64,000 bases of DNA, taken from NCBI GenBank assembly GCA_033182465.1, contig CP137321.1:2542001-2606000 (forward strand). Direction: 5' to 3'. Numbering within the stretch: the stretch's first letter is position 1; each line of letters starts with the position of its first letter. Of this stretch, positions 37,745 to 50,558 are shown piece by piece. The DNA comes from Sanghuangporus weigelae. Its lineage: Eukaryota > Basidiomycota > Agaricomycetes > Hymenochaetales > Hymenochaetaceae. The notes under the pieces were generated by a model that worked only from the letters and a program-made list of their open reading frames with translations, was not told the origin of the DNA and ran no database searches. The position numbers were made by a program, and so were the translations under genes.

Positions 37745-40700
37745 TCATTGAGGAGTATAGGAGCCAGAGCCAGAGCCAGACGAATGATCCGCATTGACGT
37801 TCGTAGGCGACCAGGGCGAGACAGAGTCATCGAGCATGATACCGCTTATGCGTGCGTATACAGCAGGTGGGAATTGACTTACAGAGGATACAAGAGTCAG
37901 CAACTTTGAGATGCAGTGATAACGAGGAAGAAATGGACGTACCGATCCTGTACGCGCTGGAGCAATACGACTGCACGATCGCGGTTACCATTACCCAGTT
38001 CAGCACGGACCATCGCTTCCCATGTCGAAGGCTAGATAACAACATAAGCAAGAAAATACTCGAAAGGCATACAAAGTCACTTACCTCTCTGTAGACAGGG
38101 GCAGTCGACGGCACAGCCAATTGACCTGTATTCGAATGCGGAACATGGTTATTCGGCGCAGCCTGTCCAACAGGCGGGTCCTGCAGGCTCTCGAACACCT
38201 CCCTCGCACGGACCAGGTCGCCCGCAGTCGCATATCCCTTAATCAATAAATTCGCAATATAGGCCGTCATATGAATACCAGAGTTCCTTAGACGCTCAAG
38301 ATACGCAGAGATGAGATCGGTGCGGCGGAGGGTGACAAGAACGTTGATCATGGATTCGTAGACAATGGCATCGGGAAGGACGAGTCCTGAACGATGAGTC
38401 GTCGGGTGCGAGGCGATGGAGTCGAAGATGCTGATTGCCTTGTTGAGATCCTTCTGCACGCAGCCCCAAGCATTGATGAGCGCTGCCCAGTGGACACCTT
38501 GCACCTGCACATTCCTGTCTGCGCTGAGCTTAAGGAACACGTCGTCCATCGAGAACACATCTGCTGGTTCGATGGTACCGTAACAGTCGATCAAGAGCTG
38601 CAAGGGAATTACTTAGTAAACGTCCAAATGATAAACGTATAATAGCCTACCTTGTATGTATGCGCCGTTGGATTAATACCAGCCTGGAGGAGAGCGCCGA
38701 AGTAGTGCAAAGCCCGCTCGCGATCACGAACAATATGCGTATAGAACTGAATCATCGTATTATAGGGTGGGATACGCGGCTTGAAGTTCTTCTGCGAAAT
38801 CATCTCTTCGAATAGTACTTCCGCACTCTGCGCATCGCCGACACGGCAGCAGGCAGCAATGACAGCACCATACGTGACCGACGAAGGACGTACGTAGTTC
38901 CCTTTCATCTGCTGGAAGAGCTCCAGAGCGTAATCTGCCTTGCGTGCACGGGAGAGCTTTGATATGACCGTGTTGTACAGGTACAAGTTTGCCACGACAC
39001 CGCGCATCTGGGCTTCTTGCCACAGCGCCAGCGCGTTGGCGCTGTCGTCTGTCGTCTCGCGTACACACTGGATGAGCGCGCCGTATGCGTCTGCGGAGGG
39101 GTTCCCACCTTGCTCAATGATCCTTTGCCTGTGTATGTGTGCCTTGTCGACTTGTCCTGCGTGTGCGAGCGCGACGATCATCTGGTCCTCGATGGCATAC
39201 CATCCAATGGATTGCAGTTCCTTATCATTCTCGTATGCCGAAAGCACGCGCTGACCGTCTTCATATAGACTGTGCACCCTGTCGAGGTCGCCGAGTCGCC
39301 CAAAGGTCGCGACAAGACGGCCCATAACGTCCGGAGTCGGGTACACGTTCCTTGCTTTGCCCTCTTCGTATCGCGCCCATGCCATCTGCGGAGTCACACG
39401 CGGGTTAACGGGGAAGTACTCGTCAACACTGCGACTGTGTATCCTATCAATGAAGAGCAATCCGCCGTTTGCATTCGCTACCGCGGCTGTTGTCGATTCT
39501 CCTGGTACCTGAGCCCTACCCATGCCGAAGCGCGTCCAGGCGGGTCCGAGACCTCTAAAGATCCCAGCAGCCTCAGCTTCGCCAAATTGCTTTACGATCC
39601 AGTCGACAACTTTCGGGAAGGGTCTTCCCATCGTATTCCGAGGATCCAGGCCGTTGTTGGCTACATCCTTGAGGAAGATCTTGATCTCTTCAATCCTAGG
39701 AGCGTCTGCCTGAGCCAAATACGTCTCGTCCGAAAGAAGGCTCGCCGCAGCTTTAGAGAATAGCCTCCAGTGACGTGGGCTGAGCTTGTTGATGCCCCCA
39801 TTCGACCTGATGTGTGCATACCACCGCATGAAGAACACGGAGTACTCTTCAGTTGGGACATAAAGTGCCTTATCGAGGGTAGTCTGGAGCTTATCGACGT
39901 AGTCCAAGGACGGATTGGTCTTCCTGTAGAGCATAGACGGCAAAGTCTCCGTCATGAAACCACGGAGACTCTTGCGTTTCAGCTCGACGACGGCGTTATC
40001 GACGTTGACGTCCATCTCAGCTAGCTTGATCGACTCCAAGCTCTGCCTGACGAATCGGTCGAATTGCTCCAAAGCCTCGTTCTGGCGCCCGCGTTCCTGT
40101 AGGACGGTCAAGAACTCGCCGAAGGTCTGCATTTGGTATTGCAAGCAACCGAGAGGGTTGGATAGATCCGAGTATGCCTTGTCGATGATGAACTCATTGA
40201 GGAACTTCACGCGCGCTTCGAAGTCTTCTTTGCTCAAACTCTTGAGATTCTCGACGTTGAGCGAGAAAATACTTATGCGGTCGTACATCCTTACGTTCAA
40301 ACCGTCGACGTCGGCCACCTTGACGAGTTGCTTGTACTTCTCATTCGCCTGCTCGAGCATGCCGCGTTCAATGAGAGCCTCCAAAAGCGTGTTCCATGCA
40401 CTCTGGTCCGGGCGAGGTGTATGCGTAGTAGGCATCAACGGATGCCGGCTGACAGAATCCTGCTCGAGCATCCTGTCGAACCAGGCCAACGCACTCGGGA
40501 TATCATCCGTCTCAACAAATCCGCGAATGAAAGCCGAGTATATCGACGCACAGGGAAGCGGGACATCCGTCGATCCGTATGCCACCGGTGCCTTGGAGTC
40601 CATCATCGTCTCGAGCAGATTGAGAGCCTTTACGGGCTGCTTTGCGCGGAAGTAAACTTCGACCATCTTGACGTACATGAGCATCTGAGCGGCGCGAGAC

Positions 40701-42307
40701 TTGCCTGAACGAGCTTCGTCCGAGAGGATGTGGTTCGGGAGGTCATCCCTGCCGACTTCCGGCCAACTGACGCGGTCCTCCTTGGCTGCGATAAGGAACT
40801 CATCGAAGACGTCCTGGGCAGAGTCAATATCGTTGGCGTTGGTGTACGTCCCGAGCAGGTGCAGGTAGCAGGTGACATCGGGCTTGTACCGCGGTATACT
40901 CTCGATAGCACCCCAAATCCGGACAGCAGCGTCGGTGTTCGCATGGATCATACACGAGCGAAGCAAAGCACTGTAGACCTCTGGGCCGAGAGATAGACGC
41001 TGATTGTTCTTGTCCTTGAACAACGTCTGCGCGGCCTCAAAGACCAACATAGCCGAACCGAAGTTATCCTCCTTGCGCAACAGGTCGAGATGCTTCTGAT
41101 CATTGTTGTATGCATTGCCTGCGCTACGACCCGAAACACTACGGCGGTTCTGGCGCCATTCAATCTGAGTGCAGACTCGTTCGACTTCCCTGTCACGTTC
41201 GCAGAGAGCGAGTATCATCGTCTTGTAGGTGCGGACGTTAGGACTGATCTGACGAGTGAGCATCTCATTGTACGTTTCGAGGATAAGCGTGATCGGTTGG
41301 CCACCCTGGCGTGTCGCGACGAGAGCATATAGCGCATTGTTATAGTCCCGTACGGTAGCCCGAATACGTGAAGACCGGAATTTCAGAACCTCTGCAACCA
41401 CACGAGCGTGATCACCTGAAAACCGTGCTGCGTCGAAGCGTTTGGCAACGTCAATGTTCTGAGACTCTCCTGCGTTGTCCAAAGAGTTCTCTATTGCTGC
41501 GTCTTCAGACGGTGGAAGAACGGTCTGTGGAGTGCTAGGATCGATGGAGACGGGAGTATCGGGAGTCGTCGGTGCGGAAGATGCCTGTTTTGCCGAGATG
41601 GATAAATCCTGCGAAGTCTCGATAGATTCGATGGTTTCTAATGATTCCAAAGACTCGATATCCGAAGCGTTCGATGCTGCAGTGGAATTCCGGCGAACCA
41701 AAACAGGACGGTGGTCAGGAACAATCTCCGAAGAGGACACCTCCTGCCTCGTCTCAACACCGTCAACAGCCTTACTTAGGACATGCGTATTACGTGTCTG
41801 ATGTAGCTGTACCGTTCGTAATACGCCAAAGTTCTCCGCGCGCTTTTGTCCGCCAGTGCCTGTCAAGTGAAGACTATTGCTTCTGGGACGCGGACGGGAA
41901 CGGATGACGAGCGCCGAGCGTGAGAGTGTGAGATCCTCATCATCATCTGTACGACCGTTAGTTGCGTCCTGAGCTGTAGTCGAGCTTGCTTGGGTAACGA
42001 CGCGTCCGGCACCCTAATATAGATTGAACAAGGAAAAAAATTGAGTCAGCGATTACTTTTAGACCAATAGATTGAAAAGTACACGTACGTTATACCCCTG
42101 GTAGAACCGACTACCGCTATTATACTTTGCTCCTCCTGCGCCGCCCCAGCTACTCCCACTAGCAGCGTTCGACCAATTAGCTAAGGGACCAGAGGAAGAC
42201 GCCGACGCCGTTCCCTGGTTCTGCAACCCGAGGACGTTACGCAACGCACTGTTCTGTGCTGCGCGCTGCGTGTGGTGGAAGACATGACTTGCGAATTTGG
42301 GTAACAT
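37745..42307 (-). CDS. Large mitochondrial pentatricopeptide-repeat (PPR) protein
   Basis: RNA-binding PPR protein, probably mitochondrial, for processing or translation of organellar RNAs. The start MLPKFASHVFHHTQRAAQNS is an amphipathic targeting-like N-terminus. A Ser/Gly-rich region and an acidic Ser-rich linker follow, then many ~35-residue PPR motifs, for example ISPNVRTYKTMILALC, GVVANLYLYNTVISKLSRAR, VRPSSVTYGAVIAACCRVGD and LVLPDAIVYESMINVLVTLR. The last exons read PSTWEAMVRAELGNGNRDRA and then QFPPAVYARISGIMLDD, ending in (SG)n YTPQ at 37745. The bulk is one 3.2-kb exon (38650-41866 approx.); five or so short introns occur at the ends. The total is about 1,400 residues. It is similar in layout to fungal Cya5-type proteins, but I do not assign a name. 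Confidence 0.85.
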
Positions 42308-43090
42308 CGCCCTTTTAGTTCAATGGCAATGGCTATGAGCACAGACCACTGTCAGTTGATGCCCGGGATGCCACGTCGGACGTGAAAAGTGGACTGATGG
42401 TCGCACTGCGACTCGTACGAGTAGTGTAGTTATGTACTATGTAGTAAACTTATTATGAGCTCGCTGTAGATAGAAAGGCCTACTCGCTGTCAATGGCGTT
42501 GACGACAGCGACTGCGTAAGCCCAATTGAGTGGAGAGTACAGAGCTGAGCTACGGGAGGGAGGGAGATCGAAATCGAATGCGGCTGAGACGCGTTTCTTA
42601 AAAACTGGACGGCGATCAACCCGGGTCTACCCGCCGACCCATCCCGTCATCTACCCACTTCATCCCATTCTTTGCTTTTATTATGTGCCTATCTACAGTT
42701 GCAAACTATCGTCTAGGAATCAACGTATAATGCTGTTCAGGACCTTCTTTTCGTGTCTTGTCTGAACGGCGTCCACATAAGGCACGTGATGTCACGTGCA
42801 CGCTAAGCGTGACTCACACCTGAATTAACCGATCAGCCGATTCCGCCAATCGTCGCATTTCGCTTAAATTCCGATCAATGGAAATATTGTAGAATAATCG
42901 TAAACGGCAACAGACACAAATCATAACACTGGACACTGGACAGTCCCGCTTTCGCATCAGCTAGAGTCTACCACTTGGTTCCACTCGTTGCAGCCTCGTA
43001 CTGATATCCATCCAAAACGTAATCTACACCCTCTTTCCAATTTTACTTCCTTTTCCGCTCACTCCTCCGCTTTCCCCCGGATCCGCCTTC
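42308..43090. other. Spacer between PPR start and actin C stop
   Basis: About 780 bp holding the PPR promoter and the actin C 3' region. It contains GGCACGTGATGTCACGTGCA near 42781-42800, two CACGTG-type sites as an inverted pair. No gene is supported. Confidence 0.45.
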
Positions 43091-44563
<1,473 letters not shown>

Positions 44564-45112
44564 TTTGGATTGCTAGTCGTAAACAAAGAAAAAAGAGAAA
44601 CGTTTGTGTAGAGAGAGAAAAGGTGGAAACTGCGGGATCGCATGTTCGCGGATGTTTATATAGGCCGGAGGCGAGTGCGCAGCAAGCGATGCGGTGCAAG
44701 ATGAGGCCAATAGCATCAGCGCACGCAGTCAAAACCAAGTTAAATGGCGGTGGAGGCCGTTATTGCAGCGAAAAACAACGATGAAAGAACAAGAAGTCAG
44801 CGTTTCTTGAATTGAATTGCCATTGTCGTGAGCTTGCGCACCTCTTGTCGACTACGACTACGGGTTCACCGAAGACGTTGAGGATTGAAGGACAAGGAGA
44901 TGGAACGAGGGCACAGGGCGCGTCATGTTTATCTGCTCCAATTTAGGGCAGGCCGGATCCTGTAACGTCACACTCTCACATGATGTCACGTCACCGCAAG
45001 GCACGACCTCGACGCGTCACCATGAACTTAACGAATCCTTCGAGCAGCAAGACAATTACTTACTCACCGTCGTCGCTGTTGCTGACTTCGAGCCCAACGA
45101 TCATCGCCCAAC
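44564..45112. promoter_or_regulatory. Bidirectional promoter actin C/RPN10
   Basis: A 549-bp divergent spacer. A TATA box for actin C (TATATAAA on the minus strand, 44655-44662) lies 99 bp before its start. TGACGTCA-like and GTCACGT sequences near 44958-44994 may be CRE/bZIP sites. The functional role is inferred. Confidence 0.55.
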
Positions 45113-46361
45113 ATGCCGCTCGAAGCAACAATGATTATCCTCGACAACTCCGAATACATGCGGAACGGAGACTACCCCTCGACACGCTTTGACGCAATGG
45201 CAGACTCGGCGCACATTATCTTCACAACCAAGACAGACAGTAACCCAGAAAATAGCGTTGGTGTCATGACTGCCGCAGGGAAGGGAGGACCTGAAGTCCT
45301 TGTCACGCATACCCGGGAGCTTGGGCAGATTATCCAAGGTGCACATGATGCGAGGAAGAAGATTGGTGGATCGGTCGACATTCCCACTTGTATCAACGTT
45401 GCGCAGCTCGCGCTCAAGCATAGGCAGAATAAGAACTTGAGGCAGAGGATAATTCTGTTCCTTGGCTCGCCACCCGATGGACCTGGCGTAGATGACAAGA
45501 ACCTTACCAGGCTTGCGAAGAAGCTCAAGAAGAATAACATTGCACTTGACGTGATTGCTTTCGGGGATGGTATTGAAGAAATTGAAACTCCTCTCATGAA
45601 GTTGTTGGTCGATAATACGAACAGCGGTGAAAACTCGTGGGTCCCTTTGAACATTTCTTTGAGCAGGTATTTAAATACGTCTACAGCCACTACATCTCTG
45701 TTCCGCCAGACCCACGCCGATTACTATCGGACGTGATCTTATCCTCGCCCGTCCTTGCTGCCGATCGTGGAGACCGAGATGCTGCTATGGCTGACATTAC
45801 GAATACTGCGGGCGCCGGAGAAGGCGGAGGATTCGAAGAATATGGCGGTATCGATCCAACTCTTGACCCAGAACTTGCGATGGTAATTGAGCCTTCCAAA
45901 TTTATAATACCACTCGTAGCTTACAATTGGTTTTGTAGGTTATGCGCATGTCGATGGAAGAAGAACGTGCACGTCAGCGAGCTTTGCAGCAAGCTGCAGA
46001 ACAGCAGCAGCAAGCCGGTGCTCCAGCAGAATCGTCTGCTGCTGGCGCTTCCACTTCCGCTCCAGCAGTAGGGCCATCAACTGCAACTCCGCAACCAGCC
46101 AGCACCCCGGCTCCCGTTCCCGCGGTGGCCGCGCCTGCAGCAATGTCAACTGACGATGACGACGAAGAAGCAGCTCTCCAAGAAGCTCTCCGACTCTCAC
46201 AGCAGCAGGAGGATGTCGAGATGGCTGACACTTCTCTTGTCGGTGGGAGACCAACAGCTGGTGGCACTACGGAAGAGGAGGATGAGGAAGCTGCGATCGC
46301 TAGAGCGATTGAGATGAGTATGATGCCTGATAGCGACCAGCAGCAGCAAGGGGGAAAGTAA
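45113..46361 (+). CDS. RPN10: 26S proteasome regulatory subunit RPN10
   Basis: Ubiquitin receptor of the 19S cap. The N-terminal von Willebrand A domain starts MPLEATMIILDNSEYMRNGD and contains RQRIILFLGSPPDGPG and LDVIAFGDG. The C-terminal half carries two ubiquitin-interacting motifs: EEAALQEALRLSQQQ and EEAAIARAIEMSMM (acidic patch, then A-x-x-x-S), separated by a Pro/Ala-rich linker. Two introns: one (51 bp) near 45635-45687 inside the vWA C-terminus, and one (58 bp) near 45881-45938. About 375 residues, the usual size for a two-UIM RPN10. A long CAGCAG tract encodes a Gln run in the last exon. Confidence 0.94.
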
Positions 46362-46594
46362 TGCAGTGCATTTGTATTACCATTGGCATTAGAACCGCAT
46401 TTCATATTTAATCTTCGCGCATGACCGGTTAAATAGTATACACCGGAACAAGACAACTGGATTTGGATTCATATGTATGAAAGCGAACTTCTTCATCCTC
46501 TGAATGAACGAGGGTTCATAATAATATCCGTCCGATAATCGACGTTAGATTCGGATTCTGATTCCTTTTAATATCGGAATTAGGTAATGATATA

Positions 46595-46616
46595 TTACAT
46601 AATATATATTATGTAA
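46595..46616. repeat. 22-bp perfect palindrome
   Basis: TTACATAATAT/ATATTATGTAA, a perfect dyad 59 bp upstream of the NDUFB7 start. Similar TTACAT(T/A)A elements occur near 28276, 48210 and 53033. Confidence 0.7.
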
Positions 46617-46674
46617 CTGTCAAGGTCAGTTCGCGAGCTCAACCTTGAAGCACGCACGGCACGACAACGAACCG

Positions 46675-47098
46675 ATGGCGAGCGCAGGTACAGCATCGCA
46701 TGAAGAGCTCAAGGCGCACAAGGTGCCACTTGGTTGGAGAGACCAATGCTCATCGTAAGCCTACGTTCTGCAAAAGGATCGAAAAGGTGCTGATCGAATA
46801 TCACTTGGATAGGCTGCTCATTCCGCTCAACGTGTGCAGGCGTAATAACTTATACGTGCCTTGGGAGTGCGAGAATGAGAGGCATTCATATGAAGCGTAA
46901 GCTGCTTTAGTCTGTAGTTGAAAGAATTTAGCTAACGTCGGTTCTGTTGAAATAGGTGCCAGTACCAAGAGTTCGTCCAAGTTTGCTTCTTATCAGGCTG
47001 ACGACATACTGATCATCAATTCTCTTTGAAACAGCTACATGCGAAGGATGAAGCAGCTTTCTAAACAGAAGAAGGCTGCATTGGAGGACGCAGAATAG
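46675..47098 (+). CDS. NDUFB7: Complex I subunit NDUFB7/B18
   Basis: Accessory subunit of mitochondrial NADH:ubiquinone oxidoreductase, imported to the intermembrane space through twin CX9C motifs. Four exons, 46675-46754, 46813-46896, 46956-46970 and 47035-47098, join in phase to 80 residues. The first motif is CSSLLIPLNVC, formed across intron 1, and the second is CENERHSYEAC; both have exactly nine residues between cysteines. A third pair C-Q-Y-Q-D-Y-M-R-R follows. Exon 3 is only 15 nt. The last intron has a weak GTTCGT donor. The short size is normal for fungal B18. Confidence 0.9.
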
Positions 47099-47214
47099 CT
47101 TGCATATACATACAGATGCAATAATGTTATTGAATTTTCATGGCATGGACAGAGTGGTGTGGTGTGCGCTTTGATGATACGACATACAACGTCTCTTATC
47201 TGCATCTTGGAGCT

Positions 47215-48140
47215 TCAGTACGCCGTCTTACTCCCCTTTTCCTTCTCCCAACTCTCCACTTCCTCTTGCACCTTCTTCACAACGTCGTCGGCTGTACTTG
47301 ACTTCCCGAACGCCTCCACGAACTCTCCCTCCGGATCCATGAGGTAGAAATAGATGCTATGATCGACGAGGTAGTCCCCGTCTGGACTTGCGTCCTTTGG
47401 TGTGCTGAAGTAGACCCGGTAGGCTTTGCAGACTGCCTTTACTTGGTCGTAGGTACCGGAGAGACCGATGAGTCGGGGGTGGAAGTCTTGCACGTAGTGC
47501 GCTACTTGGGACGGTGGATCCCGAGCAGGGTCTACGCTGATGAAGATCGGTTGAGATATGGGACCGTATAGCTTGTCTGTATAAATGTCCGTATCGTGAG
47601 TGATGAGTAGGAGCAAAGCACAGAGGACGGACCGAGTTTATGTACGACTTCGGTCATCTTGTCAAGCTCGTCGGGACAAATGTCTGGACAATTCGTGAAT
47701 CCGAAATAGATTAAAGACCATTTTCCCAGAAGATTCTTCTCGGTGAACGGCTCGTTCTTATGTGTAGTAAGCTGAAACGGACCTCCAACGGCTGCTTTAC
47801 CCCATTTCCGATTTTCGAGCTCCTTCCCTGAATCATATTGCAAGCTCAGTCAGGACCAGAACTTCCGAGCCAACAAACACCGAACTCAACTCTTTTTCTC
47901 CTGAATCTTATCCTTCTCATGCTTAAAGTAGAAATAAAGTCCGACTCCGGTAAGTACGAATACAGCAGCAGCTGAAGGAGTAAACGGTCCAACGGCGGAC
48001 CTGTCGCGTGAACCGGAAGGCGTGGGTTGAGTCGAGTTATGTCGACGGTATAGAGGAGCCGCAAGAATGCTACGGCGAAGAGATTGAGGTCTCCATGGCC
48101 GTGAACAACGCGCAGTAAACAATCGTAGTTGTGTGTTCAT
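47215..48140 (-). CDS. SCO1: Copper chaperone SCO1 for cytochrome c oxidase
   Basis: Inner mitochondrial membrane protein that delivers copper to the CuA site of Cox2. The N-terminus (MNTQLRLFTARCSRPWRPQS) is a basic targeting sequence. One membrane span follows (SAAAVFVLTGVGLYFYF), then the thioredoxin-like domain. The copper ligands are Cys-Cys in FTNCPDICPDEL (CxxxC) and His in DYLVDHSIYFYL. ISVDPARDPP is also conserved. Introns interrupt after KIQEKK and after VVHKLG; the residual frame is intact to ...KGSKTAY at 47215. About 270 residues. It is divergent from EMG1 with a 299-bp spacer. Confidence 0.93.
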
Positions 48141-48439
48141 GAGAAAACGACCTCTACCTGTAAGCCAAGTCTATTACAACTGAGGTCGTATTCAAGTTGC
48201 TAAATAGATTACATTACGTGATGTAATGTTTCAGTTTGCTCTTGTTATCTAATTGCCCGTTATGGCTCCGATTAGATGCAAAAAAAAAATTGAGTTTGGA
48301 TATTTATATTGGGCGACTTTACGCTGACTTCCCCTCATCTCCTTCCCCTCATCACCCCCGCCCCCCGCCTTCTCCCCGACGACTCTGGATATTGTTACTG
48401 TTTTTATTACCGTTGTTTGACGACCACGTTCATTCCTTT
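48141..48439. promoter_or_regulatory. Shared promoter region SCO1/EMG1
   Basis: A 299-bp divergent spacer. It holds an inverted repeat ACATTAC-GTGAT-GTAATGT (48211-48229), similar to bZIP/Yap-type dyads. Confidence 0.45.
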
Positions 48440-49821
48440 ATGCCTCTTGCAGTACCGACGCGTCGCCGAAGACATTCAGGCTCCGACAGCTTGGAAGTAG
48501 CGCGTGCACTGCGCAAGAAAACACAGTCTATGGAACACCTCGAGACTTTTCTCCGCTCCTCCTCTGCTTATCCTCTTGGTGGGGACGACGACGCACCAGA
48601 AGACTTCGCGCAAGAATCAGAAGACTCAGACAGCTCAAGCTCTGTCGACGAAAATAGTCCTCCTGTTATGCCTGTGTCTGAACGAAGGACGAAACCACTA
48701 CCTGCGAACAAGAAGCAGAAGGGTGAGACGGCGGAAAACTCAGGGATTGCGCCGCCTGTAACAAAGTCATCACGGCCATTCCCGATCGTTTCGAATCCAT
48801 CTCTGATTCCGCAGCAGGCTCGACCTCCGACGGCCCACTCTCAGTCGCGCCGACTGATCGTCGTCCTTGAGCAGGCATGCCTTGAATCGTATCGGGTTAG
48901 CTCTAGTGGCGACTCGGGGAAGAAAGGCAAATCTGGGGGTGCCAAGTATGCTCTGCTCAACTGCGATGACCATCAGGGAATCCTGGCGAAGACTGGTCGC
49001 GACATTGCTGATGCCCGACCAGACATCACGCATCAGGTGTGCACTCTTTTTTTCTATCCTGGCTAATTCTCTTATTGGTTTTCAGTGTCTTTTGACATTA
49101 TTAGACTCTCCACTAAACAAAGCTGGCCTGCTGCAAGTATACATTCACACCACCAAGGGTGTTCTAATAGAAATAAACCCGCACGTTCGCATCCCGCGTA
49201 CTTTCAAGCGCTTTAGCGGGCTCATGGGTCCGTCGTTTCACACTTCCCCTCCTAGATTAATGTTCACCTTCCATTGCATCTGCGCTTCCGCAGTTCAATT
49301 GCTCCACAGGCTTTTTATCCGCGGCGTCAATGGACCAGAGAAGTTGCTCAAGGTCATCAAGGCGTGTATCTTTACTCTCTGGGTACTCTCACCTCTAATC
49401 TAAGAATGCGTGTATGCGTGTTCCTGATTTCAGAACCCCGTGACGGACTATTTCCCAGTGAACACGTACAAAATCACGCTTTCCGGTGACGCACCGACGG
49501 TGCGCTTGTCGCAGTACCTTCCTACTCTCCCCGAAACACACTCTATCGCTGTATTCGTCGGTGCGATGGCTCGCGGCAAGGACAATTTTGCCGACGGTAT
49601 CGTCGATGAGAAGATTTCCATCAGCGAATACCCGCTTAGTGCGAGTGTTGCATGCGGGAAGGTACGTTGCTGAATTATTGGAAGTACTTCGTTTGTTATT
49701 TATATGTTCTGCTTACGTCTTTTTTTTCCTGGTTCCATCTTTATCGGATCATACAATTTGCTTACCCACTTACCTTTTCTAGTTCTGCTGTGCCGTTGAG
49801 GAGATGTGGGATATTGTTTAA
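48440..49821 (+). CDS. EMG1: 18S rRNA pseudouridine methyltransferase EMG1/NEP1
   Basis: SPOUT-class methyltransferase that N1-methylates the hypermodified pseudouridine of 18S rRNA and is needed for small-subunit assembly. Start 48440 ([20 protein letters not shown]). A 140-residue basic/acidic N-terminal extension precedes the catalytic domain: [112 protein letters not shown] and [18 protein letters not shown] at the end. Five exons. The in-frame ATG at 48236 lies in low-complexity leader and is not preferred. The extension is longer than in yeast Nep1 and resembles nuclear or nucleolar targeting sequence. Confidence 0.92.
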
Positions 49822-50558
49822 CACGATATCTCTGCCTGATTTCCTGGTCTGTGGCCGCTCAACGACGACCCTGGCTGGCTGCGTCCCTATCTTGTTCTCT
49901 TCGCTTTCCCTTCGCTTTTGACTCCATTGTGGATTCATTTCCCAAGCGAATTTGTACCAGCGCATCACGACTTTTTTTTCTTGTTTAAACTGACTCATTT
50001 TTCATCTCAGCATCGTCAGCAAAACGCATTTCAACCTGCATCAATTTGAATTATAGGTTTGTAATAACACCATTGGTAAAAGTAGACACTAGGTATGTGG
50101 AGGTGGATAGTCGGGAGAGAGAGGTAGTGGTTAGCTTGTGGGTAGTAGACGTTGCGAAATCAATATCATTGAGGGGGGAGGGAAGGACGCTGGGGGCACC
50201 TGACGGCGACTCAACTCGCTGTGGGCATCTGTCCTATGCTGTCCGACCCTTCTGGCTCCCTTGTTAAATCGTGCTATCGCGCCCAGTTGCACCTAAGTTA
50301 AGGCAGAAGTACTTCCATTATTCAGGAGGTAATATGAGTACGGTGAAAAATAACGATGGTGTTGTGAATGAGTGTTCCTAGACAGCGTCATATTCTAGAG
50401 TTAGCAGAGATACGGAACCATGATAGTGAAAATGCTTCAATAAGGATTATGCGCAGTGGTACTGTTACAGGATGGCGTCACAGGGAATGACTAGATATAG
50501 ATCAAATCGTAGGATATGAAGTGCCTTTCGGCTCAGTCTTGACCTCATCCGAAATCCC
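49822..50558. other. Convergent spacer EMG1/MFS
   Basis: About 740 bp with no supported gene, RNA or repeat. Short frames here (for example 50046-50267) have no recognisable content. Confidence 0.45.

Noticed and set aside
48236-48439. Upstream start for EMG1 at 48236
   Set aside because: Low-complexity Pro/Leu/Ser sequence over a poly-A/pyrimidine-rich leader; ATG 48440 gives a normal basic N-terminus.
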